From Blastomonas sp. SL216 (GTDB taxonomy: Bacteria > Pseudomonadota > Alphaproteobacteria > Sphingomonadales > Sphingomonadaceae), in contig CP113055.1 in the NCBI GenBank assembly GCA_026625625.1, positions 3,765,001-3,829,000 of the forward strand: 64,000 nucleotides of DNA, given 5' to 3'. Positions 58,167-64,000 of the stretch are shown here, piece after piece. The notes under the pieces were generated by a model. The model worked only from the letters and a program-made list of their open reading frames with translations, did no database searches and had not been told where the DNA came from. The position numbers and the translations under genes were made by a program. Positions within the stretch are counted from its first letter, which is position 1; every line of letters begins with the position of its first letter.

Positions 58167-58203
58167 TTTTTCAACACCAGCCTTGACCCGCTGTCAAGCC
58201 ACA

Positions 58204-58223
58204 ATTAGAAACATCATTCTAAT
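58204..58223. promoter_or_regulatory. TetR-type operator, copy 2 (deglycosidase side)
   Basis: ATTAGAAACATCATTCTAAT lies within a perfect inverted repeat AATTAGAA-N6-TTCTAATT (58203-58224), 17 bases upstream of the deglycosidase beta gene. A possible promoter TTGACC (58183-58188) with TAGAAA (58206-58211) overlaps it. Confidence 0.75.
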
Positions 58224-58240
58224 TAAGCGAGGAGAGAAGG

Positions 58241-58621
58241 ATGCTTCCGGTTGAACGTATCATCGGAGAAGAGGGGCTGAGCGCCACGCCCGAAGGGCTG
58301 CGTCTGGCGATGCGGCTGCCCTGGTACCGCTCGCTGCCATTTTCCATCGTCGAGATCGACCAGGTCCGTATCGACGGCCAGCCAGTCGATCTGTCCGACG
58401 CCAGGGTCGAATTCGATGGCATGGTCTGGCCGCTCAGCGAACTGGGCGAGCAGACCAATGCCTTCTGGTTCGTGCGCGACAGCGCCTTTCTGCACCTTCC
58501 CGGCCAGACTGCAGCGCCCGGAAGCGAGCACGAGGTGGCGCTGAGCATGTTCATCAGCCCGCCCTACATCCCCGGAATGAAGCGCGCGAACACGCAGACG
58601 CAAACGCTCTGCGTCGCCTGA
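58241..58621 (+). CDS. C-glycoside deglycosidase beta subunit (DUF6379)
   Basis: Protein of 126 residues, all-beta, with the family pattern LRLAMRLPWYRSLPFSIVEIDQVRIDGQPV (about 20-49), FDGMVWPLSEL, and a late ISPPYIPGM. It matches what I remember of the small subunit of C-glycoside deglycosidases (CarC, DgpC), which makes a jelly-roll that completes the active site of the alpha subunit. GAGGAGAGAAGG precedes the ATG, and the alpha gene follows after 13 bases. The pairing of this fold with a TIM-barrel neighbour is the main support. Confidence 0.8.
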   Translation: MLPVERIIGEEGLSATPEGLRLAMRLPWYRSLPFSIVEIDQVRIDGQPVDLSDARVEFDGMVWPLSELGEQTNAFWFVRDSAFLHLPGQTAAPGSEHEVALSMFISPPYIPGMKRANTQTQTLCVA

Positions 58622-58634
58622 AGGAAGCCCTGAT

Positions 58635-59636
58635 ATGACCAGCACCAGCACCGGCCCGCAGACGGGCGTCACCCTCTATTCGTTCACCAATGCCTGGCTC
58701 AACCGCAAATATGAGCTCGACGGCCTGCTCCACGAGGTCGCCCGGCGCGGCATGGGCCCGAATATCGAGATCATCGGGTTCCAGAATTTCCGCGAATTTC
58801 CCGATGTGTCGGATGAATTCGCCGAAAAGTTCAAGGCGATGATGGCCGATGCGGGGCTCAACGCCACGTCCTGTGCGATCAATTCGGACCGTTTCCTGCG
58901 TCCCGGCGCACAGCCGATCGACGATGCGACGCTGGTCGAATATCACAAGCGCCAGCTGCGTTCCGCCAAGAAGATGGGGTTCGGCCTGGTGCGCTATCAG
59001 TTCGCGCTGCCGGTCGAGCTGCTGCCCCAGATCGCGCCTTATGCCGAAGAGCTCGACATCCGCATGGGCGTGGAAGTTCATGCGCCGATGTGGGCCGGGC
59101 ACCCGGCTGTACAGGCCTATGGCGAGATGTATGACAGGCTCGACACGCCCTATCTCGGCTGGATCCCCGATTTCGGCGGCACGGCGAGCCGCATTCCCGA
59201 ATCGATGCTCAACGCCGCGCGCGAGAAAGGCGCGAAGGAGAGCCTGCTCGACAAGCTGAAAGAGGTCTGGCTGGAGCCGGGCATGAGCCATGAAAAGGCC
59301 GGTCGACTGCGCGAATGGGCGCTGAAGGAAGGGCATGCGCCGGACCATATCCAGGCCGCCAGCCTCGCCTTTTTCATCCTGTCGAACCATGATCCCAAGA
59401 GCTGGGCCGCGCTGGTCGACCGGACCATCCATATCCATGGCAAATTCTACGGCATGGGCGATGATGGCCGCGAGGAAGCGATCGATTACGAGACCATCCT
59501 GCCGCTGTTCCGCGATGGCGGCTTTACCGGCACGCTGGTGAGCGAATGGGAAGGCCATGCATATCTGCCCGATGATGGCTTCGATCAGGTCGAAAAGCAC
59601 CAGGCGATGTGCCGCCGCATCTTCGCAGGCCACTGA
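58635..59636 (+). CDS. C-glycoside deglycosidase alpha subunit (TIM barrel)
   Basis: Xylose-isomerase-like TIM-barrel protein of 333 residues. Likely divalent metal ligands are E147 (GVEVHAP), D179 (IPDFGG), H268 (HIHGKF) and E304 (SEWEGHAY). Known relatives (CarB, DgpB) cut the C-C bond between a 3-keto sugar and an aromatic aglycone, as in carminate, puerarin or orientin breakdown. Next to the DUF6379 subunit this role is more likely than plain sugar isomerisation. AAGGAAG precedes the start and a strong terminator follows. Confidence 0.8.
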   Translation: MTSTSTGPQTGVTLYSFTNAWLNRKYELDGLLHEVARRGMGPNIEIIGFQNFREFPDVSDEFAEKFKAMMADAGLNATSCAINSDRFLRPGAQPIDDATLVEYHKRQLRSAKKMGFGLVRYQFALPVELLPQIAPYAEELDIRMGVEVHAPMWAGHPAVQAYGEMYDRLDTPYLGWIPDFGGTASRIPESMLNAAREKGAKESLLDKLKEVWLEPGMSHEKAGRLREWALKEGHAPDHIQAASLAFFILSNHDPKSWAALVDRTIHIHGKFYGMGDDGREEAIDYETILPLFRDGGFTGTLVSEWEGHAYLPDDGFDQVEKHQAMCRRIFAGH

Positions 59637-59652
59637 TCCGGCGACAAAACGC

Positions 59653-59688
59653 AAAAGGGGCGCGGATCTGCAGGTCCGCGCCCCTTTT
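59653..59688. terminator. Bidirectional terminator behind the deglycosidase operon
   Basis: AAAAGGGGCGCGGA (59653-59666) and TCCGCGCCCCTTTT (59675-59688) form a 14-bp perfect stem with an 8-base loop between two convergent genes. Confidence 0.9.
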
Positions 59689-59715
59689 ACGTGCCCGCAT
59701 TCGGTGTGCGGCAGT

Positions 59716-60168
59716 TCAGAACATCGGATGCTTGTTGGCCGACTGGGCCGGGATCGGTTGCAGCACATCCCAGTGTTCCACGATCTTGCCATCCTTGAGC
59801 CGGTAGATATCGGCCACGGCAGCCCCCGGGGTAGCGGGATCACCGCGCCCGAACAGGTGGATCGCGGCCAGATCACCATCGACCAGGATGCGCTTGACCT
59901 CGAACCGGGCATCGGGGTTTGCGAACATCGGTGCCAGCGCCTCGATCGCGGCGTCGCGCCCGTCGGCAATGCCGGGATTATGCTGGATGTAATCGCGCGC
60001 GACGTGCTTTTCGAACGCCTGGCGGACATCGCGCTGTGCGTAGAACAGCCTGGCGAAATCCTCGACAATGGCGCGGTTGGCTTCAGTCGGGCTGGGTGGC
60101 GGTGCAGCGCTGCAGCCAGACATCAGCGCTGCGGCCATCGCGATTGTCATCCATTTCGTCTGCATCAT
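59716..60168 (-). CDS. SnoaL-like lipoprotein
   Basis: Protein of 150 residues with a lipoprotein signal (AAALMSGC, lipid Cys near residue 19) and a SnoaL-like domain at about 30-145 with HNPGIADGRDA and the VADIYRLKDGKIVEHWDVLQPIP tail typical of the predicted-SnoaL group. It is membrane-anchored in the periplasm. It overlaps the transporter stop (ATGA), so it belongs to the sugar-uptake operon and could act on an oxidised sugar or glycoside there. Function not known. Confidence 0.85.
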   Translation of the reverse strand: MMQTKWMTIAMAAALMSGCSAAPPPSPTEANRAIVEDFARLFYAQRDVRQAFEKHVARDYIQHNPGIADGRDAAIEALAPMFANPDARFEVKRILVDGDLAAIHLFGRGDPATPGAAVADIYRLKDGKIVEHWDVLQPIPAQSANKHPMF

Positions 60169-61619
60169 GCTTCCTCCTGAGCCGCGCTGCGCAGCGCATC
60201 CACTTTGGTCCGGTCGATCCGCAAGGTGCTGACCAGCCAGGCCATTGCGCCGCCCGCCAGCGTTACCAGCGCCAGCACGAACCAGGCGAGCGCGTCGATC
60301 TTGTCCTGCGGCATCGCCTCCACTGACAGCCCGACGGGAAAGTCGATCAGTCCCAGGAAAGATCCCGCCAGCAGGGCCACCGCGCCGCTGCCCAGTTGCA
60401 GGCCGATGAACATGAAGCTCGCCACCAGCCCCTGGGCGGGGCGGCCGGTATCATAGGCGTGCTCGTCGCCGATCTCGTACGTCACGACGTTGAACGGCAC
60501 GACATACAGGCCATAAGCCAGCCCACCCAGAAACCGCAGCCCCGCGATCAGCCCGCCGATCGCGGCGGTGCCTGCTGCCGGGGCGAGTCCGCCCAGCGGC
60601 AGCAATACCGCCAGCGCCTGCACCGCGAAAAAGCCGCAGAGCCCCAGCACCATCGCCTGGCGGGTGGAGAAAAGCCTGAGGAACAGCGGCGCCAGCACCA
60701 TTGCCAGCAGCGAGCCTGCGGTCGCGGCCATCAGCAGCCGCGGCGTCCAGCTCTGGTCGAGCTGCCAGAAATAGGTGGCGAGGTGCAGCGACAACTGGTT
60801 GATCACCGAATTCACGAACAGCACCAGAAACGCGACCATCAGCAGCTTGCCGATATTTGGGGTGGTGCGCACCGCCTGCACCAGCCGCATCAGCACCGCG
60901 ATCGGACCCGAAGCCTGCGCGCGGTCCGGCTCGAAGCTCTCCTGCGCCTCGATCTGGCGGGCACGGCGATAGGTACCCAGCGCGCCCAGCAGCATCAGTG
61001 TGCCGCCCAGCGCGGCGACGAACAGGCCGAAGCCCGGATAGGGTGCAGGGTTGAGCTGCGGCTTGGGAAAGCCCGGCGCGGCGACGAAGAACAGCTCGAA
61101 CGCGACGGCGGGAACTGTGAGGATGACCAGCTGGTTGCCGACATTGCGCAGCACCGCGACCAGCCGCCGCTCGACCGTGTCGCTGGTCAGTTCACCGCCC
61201 AGCGCATAGGCCGGTACCGTCCAGAACGAGATGCCGCAGCGCGCCAGCAGGCCCCAGCCGAGCAGCCAGGCCAGGATCTGCATCTGGGCCATGCCGGCAG
61301 GGGGGGCGAAGACCATGGCGATCCCGATCGTGAAGGGCAGGATCGCGGCAAACATCAGCGTATGCCGCCTGCCCAGCCGGGTTCCGTGCAGCCGGTCCGA
61401 AAACGCGCCGATCCACGGATCGACCAGCGTATCGAACAGGATGATCACCGCGATGGCGACGCCGATCAGCCATCCGGACAAGCCCACGACCTGCGCGTAG
61501 AAGAACAGCACGAACGCGTCCCAGGCGAAGGACTTCACCAGTTCGGGCATCGCGCAGACCATCCAGGCCAGACGCTGCGGCCAGGACAGGCGCTGCGCGA
61601 TCTTGGGGGCGGACGCCAT
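60165..61619 (-). CDS. GPH-type sugar/glycoside:cation symporter (MFS)
   Basis: Inner-membrane transporter of 484 residues with about 12 hydrophobic segments. The DTLVDPWIGAFSDR stretch after helix 2 and RLGRRHTLMF loop are marks of the glycoside-pentoside-hexuronide symporter group. AGGAGAAGAGGC precedes the ATG. It lies directly behind a copy of the shared palindrome and the TetR gene, so it likely imports the glycoside or the sugar handled by the deglycosidase and xylAB genes. Confidence 0.92.
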   Translation of the reverse strand: MASAPKIAQRLSWPQRLAWMVCAMPELVKSFAWDAFVLFFYAQVVGLSGWLIGVAIAVIILFDTLVDPWIGAFSDRLHGTRLGRRHTLMFAAILPFTIGIAMVFAPPAGMAQMQILAWLLGWGLLARCGISFWTVPAYALGGELTSDTVERRLVAVLRNVGNQLVILTVPAVAFELFFVAAPGFPKPQLNPAPYPGFGLFVAALGGTLMLLGALGTYRRARQIEAQESFEPDRAQASGPIAVLMRLVQAVRTTPNIGKLLMVAFLVLFVNSVINQLSLHLATYFWQLDQSWTPRLLMAATAGSLLAMVLAPLFLRLFSTRQAMVLGLCGFFAVQALAVLLPLGGLAPAAGTAAIGGLIAGLRFLGGLAYGLYVVPFNVVTYEIGDEHAYDTGRPAQGLVASFMFIGLQLGSGAVALLAGSFLGLIDFPVGLSVEAMPQDKIDALAWFVLALVTLAGGAMAWLVSTLRIDRTKVDALRSAAQEEA

Positions 61620-61662
61620 GCCTCTTCTCCTGATTCCGGCGCAGCTTTCCCGCTACACCTTT

Positions 61663-61682
61663 ATTAGAATCAGAACTCTAAT
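61663..61682. promoter_or_regulatory. TetR-type operator, copy 3 (transporter promoter)
   Basis: ATTAGAATCAGAACTCTAAT has the same ATTAGA-N8-TCTAAT frame as the copy at 58204-58223. It lies 44 bases upstream of the transporter start and 16 bases behind the TetR stop. Confidence 0.75.
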
Positions 61683-61698
61683 TGAGAGGAGGGGTTTG

Positions 61699-62385
61699 TC
61701 AATCCGCGCGCAGATAGGCCAGGCACATCCGTGCCAGTTCGCGCTTCATCTGGTTCCAGTCATAGGCATGCGCGGCCTCGCCGCTCGACCCCAGGCTCAG
61801 CTGCCGGGCGAGGGTGGCAAAGATGACATGATAGCCCGATTGCGCCTTCACCTCGTGATCGGCTGGATCATCGCCGCCAAATTCATCGGCATGGGCCAGC
61901 ATGGCTTTGGTCGCGTCCTCTTCGGCGCGAAAGGCATATTGCTTGCCAGGGGCGGCCACCAGCGGGTCATGTTCGGCGCGCATCATGGTCAGGCGCAGCA
62001 ACGGGGCGTGCTTGCGCAGAACTTCGGCATAGCCTTCGACATATTCGAAGACGAAGCTCGCCAGGTCGGGGCATTCGGCGCTCAGCCGCTCGACCAGGGT
62101 CGATTCCTCGGCGGACTGCTCTTCCAGCGCCTCGGCGATGACACCGCGGACCAGATTGTCCTTGCTTTCGAAGCGCAGATAGATCGATCCGATCGAAACC
62201 TGTCCGCGTTCGCTCACTTCCTGCAGCGTGAATTCCTCGCTGCCGCGCTCCAGCATCAGCTCGCGCGCCGCTTCCAGCATGCGTTTTAGCGAGGCGAGCG
62301 AGCGGCCCTGTTGCGGCTTGCGGCTGACATCGGCCACCGCAAACCCCTTGGCCGCATCCTTCTTCTTCTTCACGCTGCCGGGCAT
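61699..62385 (-). CDS. TetR family regulator of the glycoside genes
   Basis: Regulator of 228 residues; a basic N-terminal stretch (KKKKDAAKG) precedes a TetR helix-turn-helix (FTLQEVSERGQVSIGSIYLRFESKDNLV at about 52-79), followed by a helical ligand domain. It sits upstream of the transporter in the same direction, with a palindrome between them that recurs in the deglycosidase/GMC promoter region. It is thus the likely repressor of all three transcripts, released by a glycoside, aglycone or sugar. Confidence 0.88.
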   Translation of the reverse strand: MPGSVKKKKDAAKGFAVADVSRKPQQGRSLASLKRMLEAARELMLERGSEEFTLQEVSERGQVSIGSIYLRFESKDNLVRGVIAEALEEQSAEESTLVERLSAECPDLASFVFEYVEGYAEVLRKHAPLLRLTMMRAEHDPLVAAPGKQYAFRAEEDATKAMLAHADEFGGDDPADHEVKAQSGYHVIFATLARQLSLGSSGEAAHAYDWNQMKRELARMCLAYLRAD

Positions 62386-62513
62386 GGGGCGACACTTTGC
62401 GTGGCTGGGAGGGAGGGCAGGGGTAGGTTTGGCATCAAGTTTTCCGTCATCGCACCTTTATGAGGCAACCGACATGCGGCGCATCAGAACTTTGTGCAAC
62501 CGCGAAATGCCTG

Positions 62514-63419
62514 TCAAGGTTTGCGGTGCAGCATGCCGTTCACGTCAAGCCAGCGGTGAAAGCTGTAAATCCAGTCGGCGCTGCTGGTGCCAGCTCGGCC
62601 CAGGCCAAAGCCATGTCCGCCATTCTGCAGCAAGTGGAACTCGACCGGCGCGCCGGCCTTGCGCCACCCTTCGACCAGCGCAAAGCCCTCGCGCCCGAAC
62701 AGCGGATCGTCGGCCGCGATCAGCGCGAACATTGGCGGGGCCTTGGCGGGCACCGGGCTCGGGGCCTGCCGGCCATAGATCGGGGCGACAAAGGCCGGAC
62801 GCGCGTCGGGTGCATCGGCGGCCGTCACCGATAGCGCGAGAAAGGCTCCGGCAGAAAAGCCCATCATTCCGGTGCGCGCGGGATCGATGCCATAATCTGC
62901 GGCATGCGTCAGCACGTGGCGCAGCGCAGCCTGACCGTCGGCCAGCGCCTCTGCCGGCGTATCGGCAGGTGGCCGAAAGCTTGCCGGCCCCTTGCCGGTG
63001 CGCACGGCAACCAGCTCGCGCCGGAAGGTAAGGGGATCGGCCGGGGTAGGCAGCACCCGGTATTTCAGCACGAAGGCAGCGATGCCGTGATCGGCCAGCC
63101 AGCGTGCAACACGAAAGCCTTCATCCTCGATCGCCAGCCCCAGAAACCCGCCGCCCGGCGCGACGATTACCGCAGCGCCCGTGGCCGATTGCGGCCTGGG
63201 CAGGAAGGGCGTCAGCGTCGCCTCGGCGACATTGCGCACCTGCAGGGCGCCATCCTGGCGAAACCACTCCTCGCTCGGCTGGCCCGGACCCGTACCCAAG
63301 CGGATCACGCCGGGATAGTCGGCGGGCGCAGCGTCGCTGAAGCGGAATTCGGGCAGCGCCTGCGCGAACGCCGGGCACGCGAGCACGAGCGCAAGCGATG
63401 CGGCGACGGCACGGATCAT
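62514..63419 (-). CDS. Secreted alpha/beta hydrolase (acetyl-xylan-esterase-like)
   Basis: Esterase-like protein of 301 residues with a signal peptide (MIRAVAASLALVLACPAFAQ). Oxyanion region PGGGFLGLAIEDEG, nucleophile Ser in GFSAGAFLA (about residue 180), Asp in IAADDPLFG and His in NGGHGFGLG. It would remove acetyl or other acyl groups from sugars or glycosides in the periplasm. It overlaps the stop of the upstream MFS gene (ATGA). Confidence 0.9.
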   Translation of the reverse strand: MIRAVAASLALVLACPAFAQALPEFRFSDAAPADYPGVIRLGTGPGQPSEEWFRQDGALQVRNVAEATLTPFLPRPQSATGAAVIVAPGGGFLGLAIEDEGFRVARWLADHGIAAFVLKYRVLPTPADPLTFRRELVAVRTGKGPASFRPPADTPAEALADGQAALRHVLTHAADYGIDPARTGMMGFSAGAFLALSVTAADAPDARPAFVAPIYGRQAPSPVPAKAPPMFALIAADDPLFGREGFALVEGWRKAGAPVEFHLLQNGGHGFGLGRAGTSSADWIYSFHRWLDVNGMLHRKP

Positions 63420-64000
63420 GCGCGCACAGCCTGTGGCCGCGTGGCCATGCCGGTCAGCATCGCGGCGGCCGCCCCGCCCAATGCCACGCAGCCTGCCATC
63501 AGGAACGCGCCCTGCATCGAACCGACGCTGGCGTCGATCACATGCACCAGCCGCGGCGATTGCGACTGGCCCAGGAAGAAGGCCGCGGTCCACATGCCCA
63601 TGCCGGTACCGCGATGGTGGAAATCGAATTTGGTCTGCGTCCAGGTGATCAGCGACGGCACGGCCATGCCTGCTGCAGTCTGCTGCACGATCAGCGCCGC
63701 CGCCATGATCGCGGGTGTCGTCGCGAGCCCCATCCCGGCCAGGCCCAGCCCCATCAGCGTCAGGAAGGTGCCAAGCTGCACCGTGTTCTTCTGGTTGGAG
63801 AGCAACTTGAACAGTCCGGCCCCGGCCAGGATGAAGAACTGCGGGATGAAGATGATCGCGGCATAGTTCTGGGGCTCGGTCACGCCCACTTCGCGGAACA
63901 CCAGCGCGCCGTTGATGATGAACACATAGTAGAGCATCGAACAGAACAGGGTGACCGATGCAATCTGGACCAGGCTGATCCAGGGAAAGGGGGTCTTGGG
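63416..64000 (-). CDS. MFS transporter, 5' end outside window
   Basis: C-terminal 194 codons of a major-facilitator transporter; the frame is open through the right edge. At least five hydrophobic segments are visible (around LVQIASVTLFCSMLYYVFI, AAIIFIPQFFILAGAGLFKL, FLTLMGLGLAGMGLATT, AFLMAGCVALGG), with a short hydrophilic loop MTGMATRPQA at the C terminus. It resembles the EmrB/QacA-type drug:H+ antiporter or aromatic acid transporters. The operon with the esterase suggests transport of an acylated plant compound, or export. Confidence 0.85.
   Translation of the reverse strand, partial: PKTPFPWISLVQIASVTLFCSMLYYVFIINGALVFREVGVTEPQNYAAIIFIPQFFILAGAGLFKLLSNQKNTVQLGTFLTLMGLGLAGMGLATTPAIMAAALIVQQTAAGMAVPSLITWTQTKFDFHHRGTGMGMWTAAFFLGQSQSPRLVHVIDASVGSMQGAFLMAGCVALGGAAAAMLTGMATRPQAVRA

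Noticed and set aside
58635-59636. Annotation as an ordinary sugar isomerase/epimerase
   Set aside because: The fold allows it, but the adjacent DUF6379 subunit and a GMC oxidase fit a C-glycoside deglycosidase better.

Overview
This is a GC-rich window whose signal-peptide proteins, TonB-dependent receptors and codon use look like a sphingomonad (Sphingobium, Novosphingobium, Sphingopyxis or a relative). That placement is an inference from gene content. I see no tRNA, rRNA, CRISPR array, transposase or integrase, and no gene-free stretch longer than 300 bases. Most of the window is one large accessory region for catabolism of plant aromatics and their glycosides.

Layout. 1-6.1 kb: housekeeping-like secreted proteins (M16 peptidase running off the left edge, an N-terminal-nucleophile acylase, a TPR-like periplasmic protein). 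6.2-8.1 kb: vanillate demethylase oxygenase (vanA) and divergent vanR, with a perfect 12-bp VanR-type operator between them. 8.3-9.1 kb: a small metal-response module (MerR regulator, MerR-type promoter, DUF3703 gene) without its efflux pump. 9.2-17.9 kb: an eleven-gene leftward operon headed by an FAD monooxygenase and a type I extradiol ring-cleavage dioxygenase, followed by C-C hydrolase-like, cyclase, SDR, epimerase, fumarylacetoacetase-fold and cupin genes. 18.0-22.4 kb: a NodD-like LysR regulator flanked by two nod-box-like sites, then a TonB receptor and a metallo-hydrolase. 22.4-32.2 kb: a complete protocatechuate 4,5-cleavage pathway (ligI, ligU, ligK leftward; ligR, DUF1932, ligJ, ligA, ligB, an unknown small gene, ligC rightward) ending in pobA. 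32.3-50.2 kb: a second TonB receptor, two SDR/SnoaL pairs, a tandem HxlR regulator, a lignostilbene-type dioxygenase, two CoA ligases, two thiolases, a DapB-like reductase, a nitronate-monooxygenase-like flavoprotein and a DUF1295 membrane protein. 50.3-53.7 kb: a flavodoxin-like reductase, an aldehyde dehydrogenase and an AcoR-like regulator without its ATPase domain. 53.7-64 kb: xylA, xylB and a GMC oxidoreductase facing away from a two-subunit C-glycoside deglycosidase, with a sugar transporter, a TetR regulator and an esterase. Three copies of one palindrome lie in the promoters of this last block.

How it may work together (inference). The right end would oxidise and split aryl C-glycosides and use the released sugar. 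The NodD-like regulator with nod-box-like sites suggests that the monooxygenase/extradiol operon answers to a flavonoid or similar polyphenol. Hydroxycinnamate-type pieces could enter through the CoA ligases and thiolases, stilbene-type pieces through the carotenoid-oxygenase-family enzyme. Vanillate and 4-hydroxybenzoate would be turned into protocatechuate by VanA and PobA and finished by the Lig enzymes. The window may therefore hold a nearly complete route for C-glycosyl flavonoids or similar compounds.
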